NCBI GenBank assembly: GCA_963782415.1
Contig: CAWAJT010000004.1
Location: 682,001-746,000 of the forward strand
Source of the DNA: Bog-473 sp963782415
GTDB lineage: Bacteria > Actinomycetota > Acidimicrobiia > Acidimicrobiales > RAAP-2
Reading direction: 5' to 3'
DNA: 64,000 bases
Shown piece by piece: positions 54,318 through 62,832 of the stretch (within the stretch, counting starts at the first letter, position 1; the number at the start of each line of letters is the position of its first letter). Under the pieces are notes generated by a model. That model searched no databases. It was not told where the DNA came from and saw only the letters and a program-made list of their open reading frames with translations. Both the position numbers and the translations under genes were made by a program.

Positions 54318-55080
54318 ATGACCAAGAAGTTGGAAGGGACGGTCACGCTTGTCACCGGCGCCAGCAGTGGCATCGGTGAGGCGACCGCAGTTGCGCTGGC
54401 TGAGGAGGGAGCGACGGTGGCCCTTGTGGCCCGCCGGCGTGATCGGCTCGAGGCGCTCGCCGAGCGGGTGGGCGGCCAGGACGCTGCGCTGGTGATTGAA
54501 GCCGACATCACCGACCCGGCACAGGCAGAGGCGGCGGTGGCGACCACCGTGTCCGAGCTGGGCCGGCTCGACACCCTGGTCAACAACGCGGGCGTCATGT
54601 TGCTGGGGCCGATCGTGGGGGCCCCGATCGAAGAATGGCAGAGGATGGTGCACCTGAACCTGTTGGGCCTCCTCTACTGCACGCACGCGGCCCTGCCCCA
54701 TCTCCTGACCGCGGCCGAGGGCGAACCGCGCTCGGTGGCCGACGTCGTGAATGTGAGCTCGGTGGCCGGCAGGGTGGCACGGCTGAACAGCGGCGTCTAT
54801 AACGCCACGAAACATGGGGTCGGAGCCTTCAGCGAGTCGCTGCGACAGGAGGTCACCAGCCGCCACGTCCGGGTGACCCTCATTGAGCCCGGCGCCGTCG
54901 CGACTGAGCTCGCCTCGCACAACCGCCGTGAGATCCTCGAAGGGATGGTCCAGACCTTCGGAGGAAATTGAGATCATGCAGGCCGAGGACATCGCGGCGA
55001 GCATCCGCTACGCCGTCACGCAGCCGCGCCGGGTCGCTGTCAACGAAATCCTGATCAGACCCACCGAACAGGAGCGCTGA
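54318..55080 (+). pseudogene. SDR gene broken by a one-base shift near its 3' end
   Basis: A classical SDR (TGASSGIG, YNATK catalytic motif) ends prematurely at 54971 with GMVQTFGGN. A different frame (+1) then carries the normal family ending: QAEDIAASIRYAVTQPRRVA, then NEILIRPTEQ and the stop at 55080. The shift is at GGAGGAAATTGAG (54958-54970), consistent with one extra base. The active-site part is intact, so the shortened protein may still fold poorly. ATG at 54318 after AAGGTGGAG. Confidence 0.8.
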
Positions 55081-55573
55081 GATCAAACGGGTCGCGGTCG
55101 TCGGATGCTCAGATCGGGCAAGCCCCCCCCGGGGGGATCATTCCGTGACGCGACCTTCCGGGATCGCGCCACCGATGCCCTGGGCGTCTGAGGGTTTGGT
55201 GTTGACGGAGACTCTTCGACGGTGCACGACATCATCTGGAACAGGGCCCACACCGTCGTCTGGTCGAACTGCCCGTTGGCGTCGTCATGTTCCCTGTCAT
55301 GGCGCGTTCTGTATGGCGCCCGGTCACTCATGAGGATCGGAGGAACCACACGCCGGAGCACTGGTCCAATCAGCGCTCGTGCGACGCCGAGCTGTCGATC
55401 ATTTTCTGGTCGGCCACCCGGCGCCGCCCTCGCGTCAACGCGACGCCGAGCCCGGCCACGACCCACGGCGGGACCGGCTGCGCTTCGTCCGCCTGCGCTC
55501 ACAGAGGGACGCCGATGCATTCCTGGCCAGAGCGGGACCGCGGCGCCCCAGGGTTTGTAGGGAGGAGCCACGA
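55081..55573. other. Gap with C8/G6 tract and no supported gene
   Basis: About 490 nt between two SDRs. It contains a homopolymer block of eight C and six G at 55123-55136. Just before it the frame reads IKRVAVVGCSDRA, which is reminiscent of a thiolase-like N-terminus but is not conclusive. No complete gene is recognised; a decayed gene is possible. Confidence 0.4.
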
Positions 55574-56350
55574 ATGGATCTCGAGCTGGGCGGCAAGATC
55601 GTGCTGATCACGGGAGGTACCGACGGGCTCGGGCTGGCACTCGCCACCGAATTGGCGACTGAAGGTGCCGCAGTCGCGGTGTGCGGGCGCGACGAGGAGC
55701 GTTTGCGAACAGCCCAAGGGGTCATCGAGGCGATGGGTGGTGACGTCCTGGCGCAACGCGCTGACGTGTCGACACCAGCGGATCTCGCAGCTTTCGTCGA
55801 TGCAGCGGTGTCGCGGTGGGGGCGTATCGACGCCGTGGTGCACAACGCAGGACGGGCGTCGGCCGGCGCCATCGAGTTCATCGACGACGCCACCTGGGAG
55901 TCGGATATCCAGTTGAAGTTGATGGCAGCCGTGCGGTTGACCCGGCTCGCGCTCCCGCATCTGCGCGCCAGCCATGGTGCGGTGCTCTTCACCCTGGCCA
56001 TGGCCGCCAAGGCGCCGGGCGCATCGAGTGAGCCGAGCTCGGTTACCCGTGCCGCCGGCATGGCGCTCATGAAAGCGCTGTCAAAGGAGCTCGCTCCTGC
56101 CGGCATCCGTGTCAATGCGATCCTCATCGGGCTCATCGAGAGCGGCCAATGGGCCCGCATTGCCGAGGGTTCCGGCATGACGATGGGTGCCTTCTATGAC
56201 CGCTTCGCCGAAAATGCCGGCATTCCGCTGGGCCGCTTCGGCCGCGCCTCCGAGTTCGCGGACCTCGGCTGTTTCCTCTTGTCAACCCGTGCCTCGTACC
56301 TCACGGGGACGGCGATCAACCTCGACGGGGGTCTGTCACCTTCCGTCTGA
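55574..56350 (+). CDS. Atypical SDR lacking the Tyr-Lys pair
   Basis: A 258-residue SDR fold with coenzyme motif TGGTDGLG and NAG. The catalytic segment, usually Y-x-x-x-K, reads SSVTRAAG, so Tyr is Ser and Lys is Arg. The C-terminal SYLTGTAINLDGG is typical of the family. It may use a different chemistry or be a non-catalytic paralogue, as in some SDR groups with this pattern. ATG at 55574 after GGAGGAG. It overlaps the convergent gene at 56336 by 15 nt. Confidence 0.85.
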   Translation: MDLELGGKIVLITGGTDGLGLALATELATEGAAVAVCGRDEERLRTAQGVIEAMGGDVLAQRADVSTPADLAAFVDAAVSRWGRIDAVVHNAGRASAGAIEFIDDATWESDIQLKLMAAVRLTRLALPHLRASHGAVLFTLAMAAKAPGASSEPSSVTRAAGMALMKALSKELAPAGIRVNAILIGLIESGQWARIAEGSGMTMGAFYDRFAENAGIPLGRFGRASEFADLGCFLLSTRASYLTGTAINLDGGLSPSV

Positions 56351-56599
56351 TCCCTCGTTGTAGCCCTTCGTCTCCGTCGCGTCGCCCGCACCGGCCCGCT
56401 CGAGCCCGACGGCGAAGCCGTCGATCATGTCCAAGCGGGTGAGAGCATCGACGTGGGCCCGCCCGTCGCCGCCCCATTTCGTCTTGGCCGCCCAGCGGGC
56501 CGCCTCCATGTCCTCGGCCACCACGAAGACGACCTCGTGGTCTTCACCCATCCGGCCTGAGCGGAGCTCGCCGCCCAGGAAGGCTGCGAAGAGGTGCAC
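56336..56599 (-). CDS. DUF1543-like small protein
   Basis: An 87-residue protein. HLFAAFLGGELRSG, EDHEVVFVVAEDM and HVDALTRLDMIDGF match the DUF1543 pattern (HDVVFVV ... HIDS ... VDGY). Function unknown. GTG at 56599 has no ribosome site; TACGCT lies 6 nt before it, so a leaderless start is possible. It diverges from the epimerase gene. Confidence 0.6.
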   Translation of the reverse strand: MHLFAAFLGGELRSGRMGEDHEVVFVVAEDMEAARWAAKTKWGGDGRAHVDALTRLDMIDGFAVGLERAGAGDATETKGYNEGSDGR

Positions 56600-56630
56600 G
56601 CGGGCAGCGTAGCGAGTACGAAAGGGGTCC

Positions 56631-57551
56631 ATGAGTCCAGACAGATTGCAGGGAAGCACTATCGTCGTCACGGGTGTCACGGGACAGGTGGCGCGCCCGC
56701 TGGCCAAGGCCCTGGCGCCCGACAACCATGTCATCGGGGCAGCCCGGTTCTCCGACGGGGCGGCACGGGCCGAGCTCGAGGAGGCAGGCATTACGTGCGT
56801 ACCTGTGGATCTGGTGGCCGGCGATGTCGCCGGGTTGCCTGCGGACGCCGATTATGTGCTCCACTTCGCCGTGGCCAAGACGAACGACTGGGAGAAGGAC
56901 TTGGCGGCGAACAGCGGTGGCCTGGCCGCCCTGATGGAGCATCACCAGCACGCGGCGGCCTTCCTTCACTGCTCGTCGACGGCGGTCTACAAGCCGGAAG
57001 GTCATCGCATCTTCGACGAGGACGGCCCGCTGGGCGACAACCACGGCGTGTGGCCCTTTCTCCGTACCTACAGCATCTGCAAGATCGCGGCCGAAGGGAC
57101 GGCGCGCTGGGCGGCGGAGCGGTTCAGCCTCCCGACAACGATTGCCCGGTTGTCGGTGCCCTATGGCGACAACGGCGGCTGGCCCGCGATCCACCTGCAC
57201 ATGATGTTGTCCGGCCATGCCATCCCCGTGCACGTCGATGCGCCGAGCGTGTACCACCCGCTGCACGCGGACGACATCTTGGCCATGGTGCCTCGGCTGC
57301 TTGACGCCGCATCCACCCCGGCAGTGACGGTCAACTGGGGCGGGAGCGAGCCGGTCAGCATTGAAGAGTGGTGCACGTACCTCGCCGGTTTGGCGGGAAC
57401 CGAGGCACGGTTCGAGCCCACGGTGAACACCATCGACAGCGTGGCTATCGACACCACGCGGATGCATGAGCTCGCCGGGCAGACGAGAGTCCCGTGGCGG
57501 GAAGGGATGCACCGCATGGCCAAGGCGTTGCATCCCGACCGCGTGGAGTGA
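56631..57551 (+). CDS. NAD-dependent epimerase/dehydratase
   Basis: A 306-residue extended SDR. NAD motif GVTGQVA (15-21) and catalytic Y147 and K151 in TYSICK. Sugar-nucleotide or steroid (3-beta-HSD-like) substrates are possible. Its stop overlaps the GTG of the GNAT gene (GTGA). Confidence 0.88.
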   Translation: MSPDRLQGSTIVVTGVTGQVARPLAKALAPDNHVIGAARFSDGAARAELEEAGITCVPVDLVAGDVAGLPADADYVLHFAVAKTNDWEKDLAANSGGLAALMEHHQHAAAFLHCSSTAVYKPEGHRIFDEDGPLGDNHGVWPFLRTYSICKIAAEGTARWAAERFSLPTTIARLSVPYGDNGGWPAIHLHMMLSGHAIPVHVDAPSVYHPLHADDILAMVPRLLDAASTPAVTVNWGGSEPVSIEEWCTYLAGLAGTEARFEPTVNTIDSVAIDTTRMHELAGQTRVPWREGMHRMAKALHPDRVE

Positions 57552-58031
57552 GCGAGCCGAACGCACACATCCCGGCGCTGCGGTTTGTGCGGTGCGACCC
57601 CGAGGAGCCGCCGGCCGCCGACTTGCTGGCCGCCATGCGGGCGGAGCTCAACGAGGTGTACGAGACGTTCGACCGACTGGACAACCCACCGTTGGCCCCC
57701 GCAGAGCTCCGCCCGCCCAGGGGCGGCTACTACGTCGGGTACGAAGGGATCGACGCGGTGGCGGGTGGAGGGGTGCGCCGCCTGGGCCGCGGGCTCGCCG
57801 AAATCAAGCGGATGTACGTCTGTCCACACGCTCGCTCGCGGTGTGGCGGCGGCACTGCTCCGGACGCTCGAAGATGCGGCGCGTTCGCTCGGCTACACGT
57901 CGGTCCGCCTCGACACCGGGCCGAAACAGCTTCATGCGCAGCGGCTCTACCGTGGCGCGGGCTACGTGGAGGTGCCGGCCTACAACAACAACCCGTTTGC
58001 CTGCTTCTGGGGGCACAAGGCGCTGACCTGA
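57548..58031 (+). pseudogene. GNAT acetyltransferase with reading-frame shift
   Basis: The first frame reads from GTG 57548 (SEPNAHIPALRFVR) through GLAEIKRMYVCPHARS; the CoA-binding core GVAAALLRTLEDAARSLG and the end (YVEVPAYNNNPFACFW) are in a second frame that stops at 58031. The break is near 57829-57845 at CTCGCTCGCGGTGTG. Joined, they give a normal GNAT of about 160 residues. The gene is coupled to the epimerase upstream. Confidence 0.8.
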
Positions 58032-58098
58032 GCAACACTGTGGCCATTCGGGGCGCCCCTGTCCACTGCTGCTTCAGGTGTGCCGGAGACAATGGGAG

Positions 58099-59214
58099 AT
58101 GATGGAACGGCTCGATGGTGGCGCGGGGCCGCACGACGGTGTCGGGGCATCGTTGCGCGAGCGATGGGCGTGGACAGTCCACATGGAGCGGTCGATGTCG
58201 TCGCCGTTCATCGGCTTCATCTGCGCAGTGTCCATCGGCGTGCCGCTGGCCATCGGCATCGCAAGTGGCTATCCGCGCGTCGGCGGCTGGGGGGCGGTCG
58301 GCGCGTTCTTCACTGACATGGCCGTATTCCAGCCCGGGCACCGATTCAGGGCCCGGATCGTCACGGGTGCCGCGGTGCTCGTTGCGCTGGCGGCGTTTTT
58401 GGGCGCACTCTGCGGCATCCGCGGCGTCGCCATTTTTCCACTGGTCGTCATGTGGACGTTCGGTGCCGGGCTGCTGGTCGAGTTGGGGCCGCAGGCGGCA
58501 TTGATCGGTGTGTCGTCGGCCACATCATTGGTCTTCTCCGCCTCGTTCGACATCTCACCGACGCAGGCGCTCATCGTCGGCGCCGTCTCCCTGGCCAGCG
58601 GGCTGTTCACCGCGCTCCTGGCGCTCGTGGCCCGGCGCCGTCTGGCCCGGTACGCCGACCCGTCGCGCCACGCTGGCGCAACGGGGTGGGCCTGGCTCTG
58701 TGAGGCGGCCGGAACGCTCAGGAAGGCCACGCGCCTCCGCTCTGTCGGGTTCTGGCACGCACTCCGCCTGGCGGCGGCTGCCCTCGTCGGTACGCTGCTC
58801 TATCGGATCACCAACCCCGAGGACGGGTTCTGGATCCCGGAGGCCGCGCTCTTCATCATGCGACCTGACGCCGCACTGACCAAGCGCCGAGCGGTGCTGC
58901 GGGTGATGGGGAGCGTGGTGGGCGCAGCGTTGACGACATTGCTGCTCCTGGCCTTCCGCCCGGGCCCGACGCTCCTCGCCGTTCTCGCGGTCGTTGCCAG
59001 TGGCATCGCCTTCTCGGTGCAGCGGGTGAACTTCGGCCTCTACATCGTATTCGTGACGTGCATCTTCGTCCTGCTCACCGCCTTCGGCGGGCTGCCGGCG
59101 CGCACGGCGTTGGTGAACCGGGTCGTCGACAATCTGATCGGTTCGGCCATTGCCGTCGCCGCGCTCTGGCTCTGGCCCCATCGCCCGAGACCCGCCGCAC
59201 CGCCGGGATCCTGA
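58099..59214 (+). CDS. FUSC-family-like membrane protein
   Basis: A 371-residue protein with two sets of hydrophobic helices separated by a hydrophilic region, matching the YccS/fusaric-acid-resistance type (FUSC) layout, including ITNPEDGFWIPEAALFIM and DNLIGSAIAVAALWLW. Possibly an efflux or envelope protein. ATG at 58099 is likely; GTG at 58078 is an alternative. Confidence 0.8.
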   Translation: MMERLDGGAGPHDGVGASLRERWAWTVHMERSMSSPFIGFICAVSIGVPLAIGIASGYPRVGGWGAVGAFFTDMAVFQPGHRFRARIVTGAAVLVALAAFLGALCGIRGVAIFPLVVMWTFGAGLLVELGPQAALIGVSSATSLVFSASFDISPTQALIVGAVSLASGLFTALLALVARRRLARYADPSRHAGATGWAWLCEAAGTLRKATRLRSVGFWHALRLAAAALVGTLLYRITNPEDGFWIPEAALFIMRPDAALTKRRAVLRVMGSVVGAALTTLLLLAFRPGPTLLAVLAVVASGIAFSVQRVNFGLYIVFVTCIFVLLTAFGGLPARTALVNRVVDNLIGSAIAVAALWLWPHRPRPAAPPGS

Positions 59215-59238
59215 GCGACAGGCCATGGGATCAGCCAC

Positions 59239-59389
59239 TCAGAAGGTCCATACCTCGACGACCTGAGCCGCCTCGGGCGCGCCGGTGCCTCCAGAGGCCG
59301 AGCGCGGCCGGCTCCGCCGCCTTGTCGAACAGATGGGAGGCCGCCGCCACGAGTTCGTGGTCACCGTGGCGGCGGACACGGAACTCCAT
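59239..59389 (-). pseudogene. Relic of a second GNAT acetyltransferase
   Basis: An ATG at 59389, two bases after the DoxX stop, opens VRRHGDHELVAAASHLFD, a strong match from memory to the N-terminus of aminoglycoside-acetyltransferase-like GNATs. The middle of the gene is missing, and a second frame gives a plausible C-terminus, APEAAQVVEVWTF, ending at 59239. An internal deletion with loss of frame explains this. Confidence 0.55.
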
Positions 59390-59391
59390 CC

Positions 59392-59775
59392 TCAGTCGCG
59401 TTCGGGGCGAGCCCGCAGGGCGGCCCAAGCCATCACCAGCTGCAGGGGCAGCCGGCCCCAGGCGACGATGCGGCTGTCCGAGGGGCCGCTGTTGCGGCCG
59501 CTCCCGGCATCGAGCGCCATCTGGACGTTGGCCGGGAAGACCGCCGCCAGGGTGGCGAGACTGGCGGCGCTCGCCCAGCGCGTGCGCCGGACCAGCCCAG
59601 CCGCGCAGACGAGCTCGACGACCCCACTGGCGCAAGTGAGGTTGGCGTGGTGCTCCTCGGGGATGGCACGCGGCATGATCGACGCAAAGGCCTGCGGGTG
59701 CACCAGGTGTACGACCCCACTGCCGGCGAAGAGGGCAGCCAGTGCGAGGGAAGCGCGACCCCGGCGGCGAACCAC
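59392..59775 (-). CDS. DoxX-like small membrane protein
   Basis: A 127-residue protein with four helices; GSGVVHLVHPQAF, ASGVVELVCAAGLV and AVFPANVQMALDAG are typical of the DoxX-like family. Function unclear. GTG at 59775 is 7 nt downstream of a TACAGT -10, so the mRNA is probably leaderless. It precedes the GNAT relic. Confidence 0.85.
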   Translation of the reverse strand: MVRRRGRASLALAALFAGSGVVHLVHPQAFASIMPRAIPEEHHANLTCASGVVELVCAAGLVRRTRWASAASLATLAAVFPANVQMALDAGSGRNSGPSDSRIVAWGRLPLQLVMAWAALRARPERD

Positions 59776-59782
59776 GATGGGG

Positions 59783-59792
59783 ACTGTACTGT
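59783..59792. promoter_or_regulatory. Overlapping back-to-back -10 elements
   Basis: ACTGTACTGT contains TACTGT on the plus strand (59787-59792, 6 nt before the GH4 GTG) and TACAGT on the minus strand (59788-59783, 7 nt before the DoxX GTG). For DoxX a TTGGGT -35 lies 16 bp away (59810-59805). Both genes would be leaderless, and the two promoters compete for the same DNA. Confidence 0.5.
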
Positions 59793-59798
59793 GGCGGC

Positions 59799-61157
59799 GT
59801 GCCTACCCAAGTGACGATTGTTGGCGGCGGGAGCTATCAGTGGGGCCCCGAGCTGATGGCCGACCTCTTCGGAACGCCGGCGCTGGCCGGCATGCACCTC
59901 GTGCTCGAAGACATCGATCCGGCGCCGCTCCCGAAGATGGGGGCGCTGGCCCACAAGCTGAACGAGGCCATGGGCGCCAAGGCGACGATCGCCACGACCA
60001 CAGACCTCCATGCATCGCTCGACGGTGCCGACTTCGTCATCGTCTGCATCTCGACGGGTGGTTTCCGCTCCATGGCCGTGGACCTCGACGTACCCGCCGG
60101 CCACGGCATCACTCAGACCGTGGGCGACACCGTCGGGCCGGGCGGCATCAATCGTGCCCTGCGCAACGTCCCGGTGCTCGTCGGCATCGGCAAGGCGATG
60201 GAGGAGCGGTGCCCCGAGGCATGGCTCTTCAACATCACCAACCCCATGACGGCGCTGACCCGTGCCGTGTGCCGGGAGACGAGCATCAAGACGGTCGGGC
60301 TCTGCCACGAGGTGGGCAACTTCTGCATGGACCTCGCCATCGCCCTCGGCCGGCCCTTCGAAGCGGTCTCGGCCTCGGTGACCGGGGTCAATCACTTCCC
60401 GGTGCTCACCGCGCTCGAGGTCGACGGTGCCGACGGCTTCGACGCCCTCCGCAGCCTGATCGACGAGGTCGGCGGGCTCGGTGCCCTGGCCCCGTACCCC
60501 GGCCGCCCCGAGGCCGACAAGTTCTCCAAGCTCGACTTCGCCGAACGCCACCTGTTCAAGCTGACCCTGCTGGAGCGCTGGGGCACGTTCCCCGCTGCCG
60601 GGGACCGGCACATTGCCGAGTTCGTGTCGTTCGCTCTGACGCCGGAGTCGCAGTGGGGAGCCGCCTACAACATCGAGCTGAGCCCGATTGAGCGGCGCGA
60701 GGCACACCAGGCCGGCTACGTCGCAGACGTCGACGCCTGGCTCGCCGGCACGAAGGACCTGCAGACGTGGCAGTCAGGCGAGCTGCCGTCGCCCATGATC
60801 CAGGCCATGCTCACCGGCGACCCATTCGAGGCACCGGTGAACATCCCGAACACGGGCCAGGCGATCGGGATGCCGGCCGACGCAGTGATCGAGTCCATCT
60901 GCGTCATCGACAGTGATGGCATCCGCGGCCGCGACCGGAGCGCCTTGCCGACGCCCTACGACGAAATCGTCCGGCGTCACGTGGCCACACAGGAGCTCAC
61001 GGTGGAGGCGGCACTCCGGGGCGACCGGACGCTGGCGGGGGAGGCGTTCGCCCTCGACCCGCTAGCGGGCCGCGGGGACCTGCGCACCACCGACGCCATG
61101 GTCGACGAGCTCCTCTCCGGCACTGCGGAGTGGCTACCCCAGTTCGCCAGACGCTGA
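59799..61157 (+). CDS. GH4-family NAD-dependent glycosidase
   Basis: A 452-residue GH4 enzyme. NAD motif VGGGSYQWGP (8-17), NITNPM (145-150), metal-binding C169-H170-E171 (LCHE) and N198-H199 (VNHF). GH4 enzymes hydrolyse alpha- or beta-linked (often phosphorylated or uronic) sugars by a redox mechanism with NAD and Mn. First gene of a sugar-catabolic operon; the next starts 23 nt downstream. Substrate undetermined. Confidence 0.9.
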   Translation: MPTQVTIVGGGSYQWGPELMADLFGTPALAGMHLVLEDIDPAPLPKMGALAHKLNEAMGAKATIATTTDLHASLDGADFVIVCISTGGFRSMAVDLDVPAGHGITQTVGDTVGPGGINRALRNVPVLVGIGKAMEERCPEAWLFNITNPMTALTRAVCRETSIKTVGLCHEVGNFCMDLAIALGRPFEAVSASVTGVNHFPVLTALEVDGADGFDALRSLIDEVGGLGALAPYPGRPEADKFSKLDFAERHLFKLTLLERWGTFPAAGDRHIAEFVSFALTPESQWGAAYNIELSPIERREAHQAGYVADVDAWLAGTKDLQTWQSGELPSPMIQAMLTGDPFEAPVNIPNTGQAIGMPADAVIESICVIDSDGIRGRDRSALPTPYDEIVRRHVATQELTVEAALRGDRTLAGEAFALDPLAGRGDLRTTDAMVDELLSGTAEWLPQFARR

Positions 61158-61180
61158 CCGGGCCCACAGGAGGACCACGC

Positions 61181-62068
61181 ATGCGCATCGGATTTATCGG
61201 CCTCGGTGCCATGGGTCTCCCCATGGCGGGCCATCTCGTCACCGCCGGCCATGAGGTCACGGTCTCCTCGCGCGGCCGCGGGCCGATTGAGGCCGCGGTG
61301 GCCAGAGGTGCCGTCGACGGCGGCTCGCCGCGAGGCGTCGCCGAGGCTTCCGACGTCATCATCCTGTGCGTCCCCAACTCGCCCGAGGTGGCGCAGGTCG
61401 TGGACGACATGCTGCCGGTACTCGGCGTGGGCAAGACGGTCATCGACTGTTCCACCATCGATCCCGAGGCGGAGCGGGACCAGCACGCCAAGGTAACCGA
61501 GACCGGTGCGCAGTATCTCGACGCGCCGATCTCGGGCGGCACGGCCGGTGCGCAGAAGGGGACACTGACCCTGATGGTGGGCGGCGACGCGGCCACCTTG
61601 GCCGACATGGAACCCGCGCTTGCTCCGTTCGCCGGGCTCGTGGTGCACGTCGGAGGCCCGGGGATGGGTCAGGTCGTCAAGCTCTGCAATCAGGTGATCT
61701 ACGCGGCGCAGATGACGGCCACGGCCGAGGCGACGGCGATGGCCGTCCGCTCGGGCGTCGACATGGAGAAGCTCCTCGAAGTCCTCACGCACGCCACCGG
61801 TGACTGCGTCGCGGTACGCACACGCCTGCCGGTGCCCGGCGTGATCCCCGAGAGCCCTGCGTCGAATGAGTGGCAGCCGGGTTTCATGACCGATCTCATG
61901 GCAAAGGACCTCGACCTCGCCATGGCGTACGCGGTGCGGCGCGGTGTCCCGGTGCCGACGACGGCGACGGCGCGCCAGTTGCTCACCGCCGCCAGCGCCG
62001 CTGGGTACGGGCGCGAGGACTTCTCTGCCTTGGCCAAGGTCGTGCTCCGCCTCGCAGGCGGCCAGTGA
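61181..62068 (+). CDS. Beta-hydroxyacid dehydrogenase family reductase
   Basis: A 295-residue enzyme of the hydroxyisobutyrate/tartronate semialdehyde/SLA reductase family. GLGAMG (7-12), SGG (118-120) and catalytic K167 (GQVVKLCNQ) are present. AGGAGG lies upstream of the ATG at 61181. It overlaps the aldolase start by 1 nt (TGATG). It would oxidise or reduce a C3-C4 acid or semialdehyde released by the aldolase; YihU of sulfoquinovose catabolism belongs to this family. Confidence 0.9.
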   Translation: MRIGFIGLGAMGLPMAGHLVTAGHEVTVSSRGRGPIEAAVARGAVDGGSPRGVAEASDVIILCVPNSPEVAQVVDDMLPVLGVGKTVIDCSTIDPEAERDQHAKVTETGAQYLDAPISGGTAGAQKGTLTLMVGGDAATLADMEPALAPFAGLVVHVGGPGMGQVVKLCNQVIYAAQMTATAEATAMAVRSGVDMEKLLEVLTHATGDCVAVRTRLPVPGVIPESPASNEWQPGFMTDLMAKDLDLAMAYAVRRGVPVPTTATARQLLTAASAAGYGREDFSALAKVVLRLAGGQ

Positions 62069-62832
62069 TGAGCCCGTCGCCATTGCCGACACCGGCACTG
62101 ATTCTGGCCGCAGACCACCGCGCTCGAGCAGTGCTCACCACCGAGAACTGGTCGGAGTTCTTCGGTGCCCTGGTCCAGGCGCTGCCCTCGTGTGACGGGA
62201 TCCTGGCGACGGCGCAGCCCCTGATGGGGCTGGCCGAAGCGGGTCATCTGACCGCGCTGCACCGCACGTACCTGTCCATCAATCGCACCGGTCTCGCCGG
62301 CTCGGCGTTCGAGCTCGACGACCGCCTGGTCGCCACCGTGCCGCGGGCTGCGGCCGATGGTTGGTCGGGTGTCAAGCACATGACCCGCATCGACATGGAG
62401 GATCCGATCACGGCATCCGCCCTCGAGCTCCTGGGCCAGGTCCTCGAGCAGTCGCGCCAATCCGGACTGGAGGCGCTGATCGAACCGCTGGTGTGGCATC
62501 GCGGTCGTGTCCGCCGTGATACCGATGCCATCGTGATGGCGTCGGTCGTCGCCCACGACATGGGCGCGCCCGTGATCAAGGTTCCCGTGCCGGCCATGGC
62601 GCCGGGCACCGAGCGCCAACGCGCTGTCGCCCGCGTGGTGGCCAGTGTGAGCGTGCCCGTCCTGTTCCTCGGAGGGCCGGTCACGGCGGCCGGCCGCGAC
62701 CACGTGCTGGACGAGGTGCGGGACGTGATGGAAGGCGGAGGAGCCGGCATGGCTATGGGTCGCACCATCTATCAGGACCCCGATCCGGCGGAGGCCGCCG
62801 GCATGGTACGTGCGGTGGTGCACGGCCGATGA
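62068..62832 (+). CDS. DhnA/Cgl0159-type class I aldolase
   Basis: A 254-residue TIM-barrel aldolase of the DeoC/FbaB/LacD group. The Schiff-base Lys lies in VIKVPVPAM, and the phosphate loop in VLFLGGPVT and GMAMGRTIY. Starts TGATG-coupled to the dehydrogenase and its stop overlaps the kinase ATG (ATGA). Likely splits a ketose phosphate formed by the kinase that follows. Confidence 0.85.
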   Translation: MSPSPLPTPALILAADHRARAVLTTENWSEFFGALVQALPSCDGILATAQPLMGLAEAGHLTALHRTYLSINRTGLAGSAFELDDRLVATVPRAAADGWSGVKHMTRIDMEDPITASALELLGQVLEQSRQSGLEALIEPLVWHRGRVRRDTDAIVMASVVAHDMGAPVIKVPVPAMAPGTERQRAVARVVASVSVPVLFLGGPVTAAGRDHVLDEVRDVMEGGGAGMAMGRTIYQDPDPAEAAGMVRAVVHGR

